64,000 nucleotides of DNA, taken from Fulvia fulva (Eukaryota; Ascomycota; Dothideomycetes; Mycosphaerellales; Mycosphaerellaceae). Positions 29,332 to 40,102 of the stretch are shown here, piece by piece. The stretch lies in contig NC_063015.1 of the NCBI RefSeq assembly GCF_020509005.1, positions 3,720,001-3,784,000 on the forward strand, given 5' to 3'. Under the pieces are notes generated by a model. It made no database searches and was not told the DNA's origin. It saw nothing but the letters and a program-made list of their open reading frames with translations. Each line of letters opens with the position of its first letter. Position 1 is the first letter of the stretch. Both the position numbers and the translations under genes were made by a program.

Positions 29332-30837
29332 CTAGAACGTGACAGCCTCACCAACACTCCTGACCCTCTCTATCGCTTCTCTAAGAGCTTTCATATCCTC
29401 AGCACCGACTACGACATCACCATAGCTCTGACCCAGGTCTTTCTCTTCATACCACGCCACCACAATGACCATGCGTCCTTGACTAAACTCATCACTGAAA
29501 CGCTTGATGAATTCTCCTCTGCTCTCCTTGACCGTGATCGAGATCGACCCGGCAGCGTCCAAGCCTCGACTCGTGAAGTGCGTCTTCATCAATGGCAAGC
29601 ACAGTGATCCGGATGTGCGAACGTTGAGGTCGATAATCTGGTAGCCGCCTTCCTGAGTCTGGAGAATGTCTGCGCCAACGGGACCGATATATCGATGCTC
29701 GAATAGCCAGGCAGCGATTTTTTTCATGATAGGAGTGAGTTGCTTCTTCATTTCCGCCTGGCGCGAATAGATGATTGTACTTCCCAACCATGAGGAACTT
29801 GCTGCGTCGATCATTTGGTCAGATGCGGCCAAGAAAATGGCTTCGCCGGCCTTTATCGCGAAGAACGTCATGCCGAAGTTTGCAATTGGGTCTTTGACCA
29901 TATCGGAGATCATGATAGTGCCAAGATTGAGGTGTTCATTTGATGGGTGAATGTGTGTCAGTAGCTTCTCCAGCAGTTGAGCTTCCAGCAGGTGGATAAG
30001 GTCTTTGCGCTCCGACTCTGACTCCAATACGTGCGTCCCAGCCCCAGCGAAACACTGGTTGCCTTTCACGACGAAAGGCAGGGTCTGCTGTCTGACGGCT
30101 TCGATGATGGGTTCCTTTTGACTGCTCAGCCAGTCTGTCCAGGCAGTCCGACGATCCATATCAAACCCGTTGTGGTCCGCCATGACGTCCAACCCCGGAG
30201 TGTTCATCATGCTGTCTTCGATATGTTGGTCAACCTCTATGATCTTGGTGCGTGGTGTGGGCAGGCCGGATCTCGCGAGCGCCTCTTTGCAGTTGAGATA
30301 CCACGGCACATCAGCATCAACTAAGCATTCCACACTCCCATCAGGATGATCGGTAGCTTCGACCACATCGTCAATGACGAGTTTCGAGGAAATTCTCTTG
30401 AGTCCATTCCTTTGCGCAACCTTTTGGAGACTTCCTGGTCCAGCGGAGTATATTGGCTCGGGTCTTTGATCCGAAGATATGACGCTCAGCGTTTTGTTAG
30501 TCTCTTCGATATCATGGGCCATCTTTGCATCATTTCGCGAAGTGTGAAAGAACATAACAGGCGTGCTGCCTGCGATGAATGCATCGCGTTGTGGGACGAG
30601 CGAAAGATGCTTCACGGCCATTTCTTGACGGAACCTCTCATCCTTGTCCGATGGATCCGTGAATGCGCTCTCCTGGTACACATATTTCAGATTCCTTGGA
30701 AAATCTGGCGTAAGATCCAGGGCAGACGTGACACCACAGAAGATGTGTGCTGTACGTGTGTCGCTGTGATCGTGACCGGCTTGCTTATATAGCTCGCTCA
30801 ATGTCGTGTCCAAGATGATAGTGGGAAGGTGTGCCAT
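29332..30837 (-). CDS. ATP-grasp enzyme (solid-state-culture-specific type)
   Basis: Single exon, 501 aa from the first in-frame ATG at 30837 (MAHLPTIILDTTLSELYKQ). The first half carries a preATP-grasp-like region with HIFCGVTSALDLTPDFPRN and FFHTSRNDAKMAHDIEETN. The ATP-grasp core follows, with the nucleotide lysine block LPFVVKGNQCFAGAGTHVLE and the metal-binding end GPVGADILQTQEGGYQIIDL followed by N-V-R-T-S-G. ATP-grasp enzymes join a carboxylate to an amine or thiol via an acyl phosphate. Homologues in Aspergillus were named for expression in solid-state culture; their substrate is unknown to me. The open frame extends 39 codons upstream without an ATG. Confidence 0.75.
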   Translation of the reverse strand: MAHLPTIILDTTLSELYKQAGHDHSDTRTAHIFCGVTSALDLTPDFPRNLKYVYQESAFTDPSDKDERFRQEMAVKHLSLVPQRDAFIAGSTPVMFFHTSRNDAKMAHDIEETNKTLSVISSDQRPEPIYSAGPGSLQKVAQRNGLKRISSKLVIDDVVEATDHPDGSVECLVDADVPWYLNCKEALARSGLPTPRTKIIEVDQHIEDSMMNTPGLDVMADHNGFDMDRRTAWTDWLSSQKEPIIEAVRQQTLPFVVKGNQCFAGAGTHVLESESERKDLIHLLEAQLLEKLLTHIHPSNEHLNLGTIMISDMVKDPIANFGMTFFAIKAGEAIFLAASDQMIDAASSSWLGSTIIYSRQAEMKKQLTPIMKKIAAWLFEHRYIGPVGADILQTQEGGYQIIDLNVRTSGSLCLPLMKTHFTSRGLDAAGSISITVKESRGEFIKRFSDEFSQGRMVIVVAWYEEKDLGQSYGDVVVGAEDMKALREAIERVRSVGEAVTF

Positions 30838-31438
30838 CCTCAAGGTCTGAATCAGCGACCAATGCTGATTACATTGATGGTCGAGTTGAAGTAACTCAGT
30901 ATTGATGTGACTGTTTTGGCCGCCACCGAGCAAGTCAATGAAGTGTGCTCGCAAGTTGTCAATTGGGTCGTGTCAGATGGTACGCCCAAAAATACGCGAG
31001 CATCACCGGCCCCGCAGAACGTGGCGCGAATGGCTTCATCGAACACCAGATCGGGAAACCGTATTACAACGCCTACGCATCATTCGATGATGCGTCCGGT
31101 AAGACGACTGTATCTGCTGCGCCGCTGTTTCGATTTCAGCTGCTCATAACACTGCGAAACGTTGTCTCTTTGTGCTTCGGTGTCCGGCGAGCCGTGAATT
31201 GTATGTCCAACACGCGAGCAGGATTCCGCTGTTGGTTTCGCTCCGCACGTGGATGACTCTCGATATCCATACAGTGCTGGCGTGCTCATATCCCAGCTCG
31301 TGAATGCGGTGCTGACAGACAGCTGTCTGTTCGGACATCCCCAGCCGTCGCTTCTGGAGTGTAGGTCGTGACGGGCGCATGTAACAGATTCGCCTCGTTT
31401 AAGATGAACCTGATCGAGTGCTTCACCGCTGGTCGCAC
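30838..31438. other. Intergenic, nothing recognised
   Basis: Between two minus-strand genes; includes the promoter of the ATP-grasp gene. Confidence 0.45.
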
Positions 31439-32548
31439 CTATGCAGCTCCAGCGACTGGTCGACTCGCTGCTGGAAAGCGTTTCGCACTGAGCAGAAGAC
31501 CCTTGACGGCACGAATCTCCTTCTTGAAGTGTTCAATCTCGTCATTCTTGCCGTCATTACCATTTCTCAACGCCATGGCGTCTTCGCTTGATTGCCATAC
31601 GTATGAGCCACCGCCGTATGTCAAGCCATCAAGATAGTGCCTCAGCTTGTTCATTGTCTCTTGCCGATCCTTGTTTGCTTCCGCAGTCTTCTCAGAGCCC
31701 GCAGCAAGCTCATCAAGATGACTCTTCATTATGTCCAAAGCACCCACTTGGTACGTGACGGGATCCTTCTTCTCTTGTGCAGTACCACCTGGCAAAGACG
31801 ATCGTCGCGTTGGCGGTGGAGATGTCTGTGTGCCCATGTCTCGGTGATACAGCTCGGTTGGATCGCTGGTCTCGCTGTCTGTCTCATCGGCATCGATCTC
31901 GGATGCCGTGCCATCCTTCTTCGTGTCCGGAATCTTCGTCACAATCTTGGACAGGCGCTCATTGAGCTCATCGACCTTGCTCTGACTGTGTGTGAAGAAG
32001 TCGTGGCTTGCTTCACTCAAGCCGTCTTGCATAGGATTGAGTATCCATTTGCTGGCACCGTATAATAGTGCAGCTACAGCTCCTGCACCATAGGTGAAGT
32101 TCAAGACTCGCGAAGGTGTGATGAGAGGTGGAGGCTTATGTGCCTCGACAAGGAACTCCGGATATGTTATTATGGGAGGCGCGGCTGGTCTCTGTTGCGG
32201 TAGCGATGCCTGCGCAGTCGTTGTCGGCCGGATCTGCTGCTGCTCGTGTTGCCTGAACATCTCGAAGTCGTTGACGCCGAAGCTGTTGCCGGAGTTGACT
32301 TGAGCGGCTTCTGCAGGTTGCGCGTCCTTGAGCGCATCCTCTGCTGGCTCTGCAGTTTTTGCCTCGCCATCGACATCATCCTCTGTAGGTGTTGGAGCTA
32401 CTGAAACCTCCTTCAGCTCCGACTCGGTATCTTGCTGGCCTTGACTCTCCTCCGGCTGGCTGTACACTGGGTCTTCGGTGGGCGCAGGCTTTGTCTGGGC
32501 TGTACGTTGCCACTCCGGGATCAATGGCTTTGGTCTACCGTTCGACAT
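31439..32548 (-). CDS. PEX14/17-like (PEX33) peroxisomal docking-complex protein
   Basis: Single exon, 369 aa from ATG 32548 (MSNGRPKPLIPEWQRTAQ). A disordered Pro/Glu/Gln-rich N-third is followed by YPEFLVEAHKPPPLITPSRV, a membrane segment (about 150-175: VLNFTYGAGAVAALLYGASK), then coiled-coil stretches (SKVDELNERLSKIVTKI; LDIMKSHLDELAAGSEKTAE). This order, lacking the classic Pex14 N-terminal domain but having the membrane anchor plus coiled coils, fits the filamentous-fungal Pex14/17 (PEX33) proteins, which join the Pex14-Pex13 importomer on peroxisomes. The assignment is by architecture and motif memory; another peroxisomal or mitochondrial membrane coiled-coil protein is possible. Confidence 0.6.
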   Translation of the reverse strand: MSNGRPKPLIPEWQRTAQTKPAPTEDPVYSQPEESQGQQDTESELKEVSVAPTPTEDDVDGEAKTAEPAEDALKDAQPAEAAQVNSGNSFGVNDFEMFRQHEQQQIRPTTTAQASLPQQRPAAPPIITYPEFLVEAHKPPPLITPSRVLNFTYGAGAVAALLYGASKWILNPMQDGLSEASHDFFTHSQSKVDELNERLSKIVTKIPDTKKDGTASEIDADETDSETSDPTELYHRDMGTQTSPPPTRRSSLPGGTAQEKKDPVTYQVGALDIMKSHLDELAAGSEKTAEANKDRQETMNKLRHYLDGLTYGGGSYVWQSSEDAMALRNGNDGKNDEIEHFKKEIRAVKGLLLSAKRFPAASRPVAGAA

Positions 32549-32828
32549 GGTATCGATGTGACTGTTTGTTGGCGATACGTGTGTTGTGCACAACATAGTA
32601 ATGCTATGCTACACTATGCTATGCTATGCTATGCCATGCGACAGCTAGTGGGTCGGCAGTTGAGGCCTCGGCAGGCATATACACATGGTCAGGCATCCAC
32701 TCATCGCAGCTTCCTCCGCAGACGGCGTTGGCTGCAGCAACGGTAGCACCTTCCTCCCGGACACATACACTTTACCATTGAGCGATTCGACGCGGCAACT
32801 ACCATTTGCAGATCCCTTGTGCATTACG

Positions 32829-33018
32829 ATGGACCATCACGGCAGCAGTAGCAACAAGAGGCTGAAGTCGTCTTCGGGGGCGCCAATCAGCACCAGTGCA
32901 GCATCAGGCGCAGCGAGCCTGCCAGCGTATCAGCCGCCATCGCGTAGCGGCAGCAGCGGGTACGTCACGGCACATTTCATCCTTTGTTGTTCCTCCTGCT
33001 AGGCGTGATAAGCTTTAA
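32829..33018 (+). CDS. Possible two-exon 48-aa Ser-rich peptide
   Basis: Exon 32829-32959 (MDHHGSSSNKRLKSSSGAPI...) with a GTACGT donor, a 43-nt intron ending CTGCTAG, and exon 33003-33018 adding RDKL and TAA. Frame is kept. It could equally be an upstream exon of IES2 or chance. No family recognised. Confidence 0.28.
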
Positions 33019-33382
33019 TGCGCGATGGGGGCGATGGCGCCACGTGCGACGAGTTTGGGGTGTGAGGTGAAGAGGACGGACGCTGAGCTTGGTGGGTGCA
33101 CCACTAAAACCATGTCCTGCACGACGCCGAACGGCAGCTGCGACACGACCAACGCCTGGCTGTGTGGCATCGTGCGAGCGAACGCAGATCTCCGGCCTCC
33201 GCCGAACACAACGCCAATGAGGGAACAATAGTGCCTGCCAATACATGTGCATGACCACCCATGATACATGATTGTCGGCTGCACCGGTCGACTACACAGT
33301 CAGCATTCCCCAACCACGCGAGATCCACCACATCGCATGCGACAACCACACTGCAACATACCGCGACACCACTGCCACCACC
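33019..33382. other. Intergenic / IES2 leader
   Basis: Open in the IES2 frame from about 33272 but without an ATG before 33383; treated as leader. Confidence 0.4.
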
Positions 33383-34600
33383 ATGCCACCTGCACGCCGC
33401 TCAGCCCGCACCGTCTCCTCGACCAGCGCTCGCGAATCCGCGCAGCCTTACGCTCGCACTAACGCACGCACCAGCAGGAGCCCAACTACCGCTCGCTCAT
33501 CAGCCACCATAGCGCGCCCAGCTAACGGCAAGACCAGTCTCAGGCTCACGGTGAAAGCACCGCCCAGCAAGCTCCGCCAGGCCACCTCAGGCTCGCAGAT
33601 CCCACCCAACCCATACGCCAACGACCAGAGCGAAAGCGACGCGACACCTGCTCCAGCTCCACGTCGGTCGCGGGCTACGCGCAATCCCAGAACCGTCGTG
33701 GACCCAGACAGCGACGAGGACGATGATGACGAAGAGGACGAAGATGCGGAGGGTGAGGTGGACCAAGAACTACTTGCAAACGAAGACGACAGCGAAGAGG
33801 ATGCAGAAGGAGAGGATGACGAAATGGATGAGCTGTCACGAGATCATCCTCCACCGCCCGTGATCATACAGCAGCGCGTGAATGGCCAAGCCAGACCGAA
33901 TGTCGCAGTGACCGCACCAAATGAGGGACCTCTGAAGTCTGTGGAAGACAAGGAAATGGAGGACGATGACGATGACGAGTTGTCAGAGCTAGACGACTTG
34001 GACGAGCTGGAGCCCGACAACGAAGAGGAGAACGAGGAAGAGGAAGAAGAAGACGATGAGGATGGCAGCGATGAGGACGACGAGAACTCGAGAAGTGCCA
34101 CACCCGATCTCACTAAGCTCACCAAACGCCAACGAGGTGCCTTTTCTGGCACGGAAGAGTTCGATGGTGGTCTGATGGCTCTGTCGAACGAAGCACTCAA
34201 GAAGAAGCACCTCACCGAAGAAGAGCATGCTATGAGGCGACAGGAGATGGCACGACGGCGGAAGAATCTGAGCGAGAAGCGGAATGAAGAAGAAAAAGTG
34301 AGCCGACTGATTTCCAAGTCATGCTTGGACTCGAACTAACACGGTATGCAGATGGACACCATCAACAAGCTTCTCAGTAAACCAGCTCCCAAGCGTCGCA
34401 CGCGAGCAGAGATGCAAGCACTACGGGCAGCGGGAGCTGCAGGCGGAGATGACGAAGAAGACAAGCCAGATCCCATCTACACCCGTTGGGTCAGCAACAA
34501 AGAAGGCAGCCGGCTTGGAGTTCCTGCCGAGTGGATGGACGCCCCTGTCGGGATCACATTCAAGTCAGGTGGTGGACGGATGGTGGAGGAGGTAGCTTGA
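33383..34600 (+). CDS. IES2: INO80 chromatin-remodelling complex subunit Ies2 (PAPA-1 domain)
   Basis: Exons 33383-34297 and 34352-34600 (54-nt intron, phase 0, GTGAGC...CAG) give 387 aa. A basic N-terminus (MPPARRSARTVSS) is followed by long Asp/Glu tracts (about 110-245). The PAPA-1 region starts near LTKRQRGAFSGTEEFDGGLM and includes LKKKHLTEEEHAMRRQEMAR and, across the intron, EEKMDTINKLLSKPAPKRR. This is the conserved block of Ies2/INO80B, which binds and activates the Ino80 ATPase in the nucleus. The C-terminus has an ordinary folded end (YTRWVSNKEGSRLGVPAEWM). The HIT zinc finger of animal INO80B is not seen. Confidence 0.88.
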
Positions 34601-35354
34601 AGGACGCCTGCCTTGCAACCATCTGTCAAACATGGGCACCAGGATCAGTGCGAGCAGCAGATTCGCCAGCTTGAGCGTCGTGGAGAGGTAGACACTGTTG
34701 GACATTCACCAAGCTTGTCCATGCGTACCAAACCACACTGCACTCACTACGTCAGTAGCATGTTGATACAGATACCACTGTCGAGACAAGTCGTCAAAAG
34801 CATCAGCTCTCTGTCATCGCTGGCTTCGTTCTCGCAGGCTTCGTTCTCGCAGGATCGCCTACCACCGTTCGTGGTGTCTCAAAGGGGCACCCCTAGGACC
34901 GTCATACCACTGATGATCACTACCGGAGCCATCACCGAAGTCTCACTCACCAAGATGTATCATTGGCCACCACTATGCGATGGTCCGGGCTTGTCCGCGT
35001 GTGCTACCGCAGCTCAGTTGCCTACTAGGCATAATGGCGTCTGCCACATGCGTAGGACATCGATCGTCTGTGCCTACACTACCCCGGTGGTGGCGCACCT
35101 ATTTGAACTCTTCACACGAGCAATATCTCAGATCGTTCACCTAGGAGCTTGGCTCATAGCTTCAAGAAGGGCGATGTGACGGTTCATGGCATCGACGATG
35201 ATGTTTACTTGGTTAATGGAAGCGAACATTGAGATGGCTATTTGTCACAACTTGGACATCCGTGCTCTATAAAGACTGGGGACTCCATCAGTTTTCCCAA
35301 AATCTCACAAACCAGGAAGCAGGAGTCTCAACATTAACCTCTCATATCATCAAC
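34601..35354. other. Intergenic
   Basis: A 188-codon open frame (34613-35179) lacks conserved features and is probably chance. A leader with TATAAAG near 35270 precedes the next gene. Confidence 0.45.
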
Positions 35355-36118
35355 ATGCCTTCAACCCTCGCGAAAGCGGTATGCCTGCTCCAAGCAACAC
35401 TGCTCACCGCTACAGCCACTAGAAACTGCGTCCTCGGGACCCACAAGGTACCAACTCCTATTGCTACAGCCACCTTCTTGGACTCCATCCCATCTCTCAC
35501 TAACACCCAACCCCACCCAGTTCGACGACATCACCCCAAACCCACTCCTACCCCAACTCCAGCCCTCCCTAGGCCCCTACAACGGCCTCTCCTACAACTT
35601 CCGCGTCGCAGTCCGTCCCAGCCATACCCCCCATCCACATCCCCCACCTCTAACACCCCGCACCCCAGCCCCAAGGCCTCCCCATCAACATCATCCCAGG
35701 CCTAAAAATAACCCTTGGCCCCACCACCCCCGCCTCCGAGCGCAACGTAATCGGCGCCGGCGCCATCCATCTCGACGGCCTCATCGGCGGCCAACTAGGC
35801 CCTCAAGGCATAATAACAGCCACGGGCAAAACGAAGCATTTCGATTTAGACTCTGTCTACTACGCCTGTATGATCAACATTCTGCCGCAAGTCGCGCTGC
35901 CGAGGCCGTGCACGTTGACGGCGACGGAGTTCGGGTGGGATGAGGGGGAGGGGAAGTATGTGAGGAGGAGCACGGAGGCGTTGGCGTATACGCCGGATGC
36001 GTTGCAGAGGGCGGGGATGTTGTTTTTTGAGTTTAGGGGGTTGAGGAAGATGAGGGAGGTGACTTTTGGGGTTGCGGATGGGAGGGGGGGCGGCGGTGAG
36101 TGTGGTTTTGTTGGATAG
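35355..36118 (+). CDS. Secreted protein of the fungal FDDI...PYNGL type, 3' end probably frameshifted
   Basis: Exons 35355-35447, 35521-35610 and 35669-36118 (introns 73 and 58 nt, both with CTAAC branch sites) give 210 aa. MPSTLAKAVCLLQATLLTATA is a signal peptide. The mature start FDDITPNPLLPQLQPS with GPYNGLSYNFRV is a recurrent pattern of small secreted fungal proteins of unknown function. The frame used ends GGGGECGFVG at 36118. Removing one G from the seven-G run at 36084-36090 would instead lead into AAVSVVLLDSVGVCKYQ and TAG at 36143, which looks like the natural beta-strand end. So the last ~10 residues annotated are probably wrong, by homopolymer error or a real lesion. Confidence 0.68.
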
Positions 36119-36143
36119 TGTGGGAGTTTGTAAGTATCAGTAG

Positions 36144-36953
36144 GGGGAGGGATGGGGATGGGAGGGGGATGGTAGAGGTCTGTGGTTTTGGAGCTGGGGT
36201 TGGGGGTTATGGGAAGGCGGTACATCGCAAGGTGGGATGCGGTTATGGGAGTTTGTGGCTAGCTTCGTATGTAGGAGAGCGTAGCACAAGAATGACATGC
36301 TGCGATTCATGCAGAAGAATGGTGACCGTGGCGATCGGATCTGCCGGGCTGTAGCTCCTCGTGGACCACGAATTTGGGCAACGTCACAAGCCATCAGTGT
36401 AGCAAGTGACAACATTCAAGCCTGGCCAAACCGACTATAATCTCGAGACCGACTTCAGCAGAATGCGAGCAGAGGCATAGCGCCCGTCTTCCCGCTCCGG
36501 CCCGCAGCGCGCCAGGTGAATGAAGGATGCGGTAGCGCTTCGAGAGCATCATCACAGAAAGTCAGCGTGGAGATCTTGATCACTATGCATAAAAGGCGTA
36601 CTGCGGCAGCTAAAGTCTCATCGCCTGTTCCAATGAGAGCCCATGCCACCGGCATCTGCTGGATATTTAGTATCTGTAGCTTCTAGTCTGCATTAGCTCA
36701 CTTTCCTATCTCGGCAGCTGCCAAGGCGATCTGAAGCATATATACTGACCTGCCCGACCCATGTCCTTTGACCACAGCACGACAACATCCAGGCCTTTTC
36801 CCTCTTGTTCCTCCTCACATTCACGCAGAACAAGCCGTCCAGACTTTGAGATGTCGCACACACTAGCTCCGACAACTACAAACGACTTTTCGAAACCATA
36901 AGCAACGAGGCTTTGGTGAAGGGCGAGCCGACCATCAGTCAAGAGTCGCATGT
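36144..36953. other. Intergenic, convergent
   Basis: 3' flanks of the secreted-protein gene and the Macro gene. Nothing recognised. Confidence 0.45.
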
Positions 36954-37766
36954 CTATGCATTGAGGCGTTGGGGGTGCTGCGAGTACTCCTTGCCATATG
37001 TAGCCGCAACTTCGACATGATGATCCAGTATCTTGCCCCAACCCAAATTGCCCCAGACTACAGGATTCTCGACGGCCTCGACCCACTGCTTCATGGCAAT
37101 CACGCATTGCTCAGCCCATATTTGTGGACTAATGTTGCCAACACCAGTCCCAAGTGGCGTCATTAGAATACTGCGGATCTCCTGTTTTCCAGAGTTCGAC
37201 GCCCGCATTTATCGATTGTGGTTGTCGATAGTACAAAGTAGGGACCAGACACACTCGTAGACAACTTCCACATCCCAACCGACCAAATCAGGAATGCGCA
37301 TTGTCGGGCAAAGGAGGAGGTATTTCGTGTTCCAAGGATGTTGCATCTCAACTTTTGACTGACCTGCGTCGTCTTGGTGCTCAAGCGGCACAATTGTACA
37401 CGTTCCTGGAGGCGCAAAGCCACGCCATTTTTCATATAACACCTTCTGTGCCTTCCGCGTGATCCACTCGTAGTCATTCTTCGGCCCGTATGTTCGTGCC
37501 AGGGCATCATCGAAGGCTCCGTCCAGACGGCCGTACGAGTTGGCTGGGGAGACTACAGCATCGAAGCGAAGTTCTTTCGGAAGAGCGCCCAATCTGCAAT
37601 TATGGATCGTGATGGTGGCTTTCTGGTGTAACTCTGGATAGCACTTTTCGACTGCAGCATTGAAGGCATCGGAGAATTTTTCGTACATGCACAATAGCTG
37701 GATGTCGGGCAGGATCCTGGCGTTGTGCGAGCCAGTGGCGCTGGAGACTGGTGCGATGTCTGTCAT
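36954..37766 (-). pseudogene. Macro-domain (Macro_2-like) gene with in-frame TAA
   Basis: One reading frame of 271 codons from ATG 37766 (MTDIAPVSSATGSHN), interrupted by TAA at 37209-37211. Before the stop: FDAVVSPANSYGRLDGAFDD, the ADP-ribose-binding first loop of Macro domains, and ...LLCTIDNHNR. After it, in the same frame: ILMTPLGTGVGNISPQIWAE, the second phosphate loop, then helix VIAMKQWVEAVENP. Both halves of the fold are therefore present but separated by one stop (CGA TAA ATG), which one base change from CAA or GAA could create. No intron in frame removes it. Translation to 185 aa would leave an incomplete fold. ADP-ribose binding or hydrolysis is the family role. Confidence 0.72.
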
Positions 37767-38342
37767 TGTGTCCGGATTAGGGTTAAGTTGATCAAGAGTC
37801 GACGCTGAGAACGGCAGAGCAGCCTATACATATAGCTTGACCATGGGTCGGTGCCTGGCTGAACGCCCCCTCGGGCATGGAAGGATCTGCCACGTTGCTT
37901 CTCTTCAAGCTTGACACTGGCATACCACCTTTTCAGGAAGCTCCTTCAAGAGAATACTAAAGAGTCTGTCTTGTCACTTGGCTTGGCCTACTGCAATGGC
38001 TATCGTGTCGTGGTCCGCACATCGAGCAGTTGCGCGGCCCACAACTGCAAGCCCAGGATCGAGCAAAGTGAGAACCTCTGTTGTGTATCAGCCCCGTCAC
38101 TTCCTTCAAGGCAGCGATGATCAAGCAAGCAAGTGATGCATCAGCATACAGGAAGATCAGAGGAAAGAACAACCACACACCAAGAAATGCACCCCTCCCC
38201 CTGCCTAGCGCCCTCCAAGCCGCAACTTCGGCTCTCCAACCAATCAAACTCCCTCCCCCCCAAAGCCACTTCTCCTAAACCTTCAACACCCTTCCATCAA
38301 GACCTCACCTCCACCACCCACCGCCTGCACCCCTCTCAAACC
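37767..38342. other. Divergent promoter region
   Basis: Between the Macro gene and ERD1. C/T-rich leader just before 38343; nothing else recognised. Confidence 0.45.
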
Positions 38343-39525
38343 ATGTCCGCAGCCCCGGCCGAAGGCCCAGAAGGCCCCGATGCCTTCAGCCGGGCCCTGC
38401 CCCTCCCCTTCCGCCTCCAACTCGAACTGATCCTCGGATTCTGGCTCTGGGGTCTAAACTTGCACGGCTTCTGGCTCTTAAACATCGATATCTTCAGTCT
38501 AATCCGGTACCCTGTTCGACCTGATGGGGAGGGCGAGCCAGCGTTGCATACGTCGACGTATCGACTTGCGGGAGTCCTCACGGGGATATGGATGTTTGCG
38601 ATTGTGGTGTTTTGGAATGTTACGGGGGGAGAGGCGGAGTTGGTTATTGCGTATGATTGGATTCCGAATGTGTTGTTCTTTGCTATGATGGGGGTGTTGG
38701 TTCTGCCGAGGGTGGGAATTGGGAGGGCGTTGTTTGGGATGAGGAATTCGAATGGTGTGGCGAGGCTGTTTCAGGGATTGAAAAGGTGCTCTATTGGAGG
38801 CATTGCGAAGCCTAAGCCGGAGAAGTTTGGGGATGTGTTGTTGGCGGATGCGTTGACGAGTTATTCGAAGCCTATTTCGGAGGTGTTTGTGACGTTTTGC
38901 ATGTTCTTCAAGGGCCTGCATACGACGAACAAGCCGGACCGACTGTGTGCGCATGAGGCGATTGTGCCCTTGGCGATTGCATGGCCGTTCATGATTCGAC
39001 TGAGCCAGTGTTTGAAGGAAGGTCAGAGAGCCAACGCGCTGAAGTATGCGACTGCCTTCCCGGTCATCATCTTGAGCTCAATCGCGAGGAACAATCCAGG
39101 GTATCAATTCTTCTGGTATGTACATGCATTCCATATCCGCAGTCCTTAGTTTGACTAACCCCCATCCCAGGACCCTAGCAGCCTTGATAAACTCCCTCTA
39201 CTCCTTCTGGTGGGACGTCACCATGGACTGGGACCTCACGCTCCTCTCTCAGACCTACCACGCCCAGCCCGACAAGCCATTAGGTCTACGGCAGCATCGA
39301 ATCTTCAGACTGCCGATGATATACTACATCGTGATCGCCTTTGACCTGATCTTCCGTTTCGCTTGGTCCATGAAGCTCTCGTTGCACCTTGTGTATCTCG
39401 ACGGTATAGAAGGCGGAATCTTCTTGCTGGAGATTATGGAACTGGTGCGAAGGTGGGTGTGGGTGTACTTTAGGGTGGAGACAGAGTATGTACGAAATCT
39501 GCCGGGGGCAGGTATAGATCTGTAA
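38343..39525 (+). CDS. ERD1: EXS-domain Golgi membrane protein (Erd1-like)
   Basis: Exons 38343-39115 and 39171-39525 (55-nt intron, GTATGT, branch CTAAC, CAG) give 375 aa. About eight hydrophobic segments. The EXS domain carries FGDVLLADALTSYSKPISEV, CAHEAIVPLAIAWPFMIRLSQ and, after the intron, TLAALINSLYSFWWDVTMDW and GIFLLEIMELVRRWVWVYFR. There is no SPX domain, so it is of the Erd1 rather than Syg1/Xpr1 type. Yeast Erd1 recycles phosphate from Golgi glycosylation and helps retain glycosyltransferases. The TGG codon across the splice is restored exactly (TG|G), supporting the intron. Confidence 0.88.
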
Positions 39526-40102
39526 CATCAGATAGACAAGGATTGAGAAGCATCACCGATCGAGTTCATCATGAAAGCTTCAGATTCATTTCTCCCTCAC
39601 ACCATAGGGCATCTCCCTTGCTTTCTACTATACATATACTACTTCTCCACGCAGCGACCTGCCGCTTTCTCCCTTTGCGACTGTTGTGCCTCCAAATCTT
39701 TCACACATGGTATGCCCTCAAGCCGGTCCCATCTCGTGAACGAGGTATACCCTTGTCCTTATTTCCCACATAACATCTATTCCAATAGGAGTGCAGCGCA
39801 GCGTCAGTACCAAAGTAGCAGCAAGAAGAAAGAGTGTCCCATCATGATAACGCCTGTCCGTTGGTCGGCGCTTGTTCGCTGACAATCGGTTCGTCCCTGA
39901 AACGCCTCCGCTAGCTGTGTACAAAAGTAGTTGTAATTCCGTAGACAATACAGAAGAAAATGTAGTAGTCGCATAGTAGTAATCGTGATAGTACGGTGGT
40001 GCGGTGCGGTGTGGTATTATCATTCGTCCAGTCTCCAATATTCGGTGCCAGGTATCATGTCGTCAAGAGGAATGGAGGAAGCATGTGCAGTACGCACAAG
40101 CA
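39526..40102. other. Intergenic, convergent
   Basis: Shared 3' region of ERD1 and the RhoGEF gene; AT-richer, nothing recognised. Confidence 0.45.

Noticed and set aside
34613..35179. 188-codon ORF after IES2
   Set aside because: No ATG in good context, no hydrophobic or domain pattern; looks like chance.
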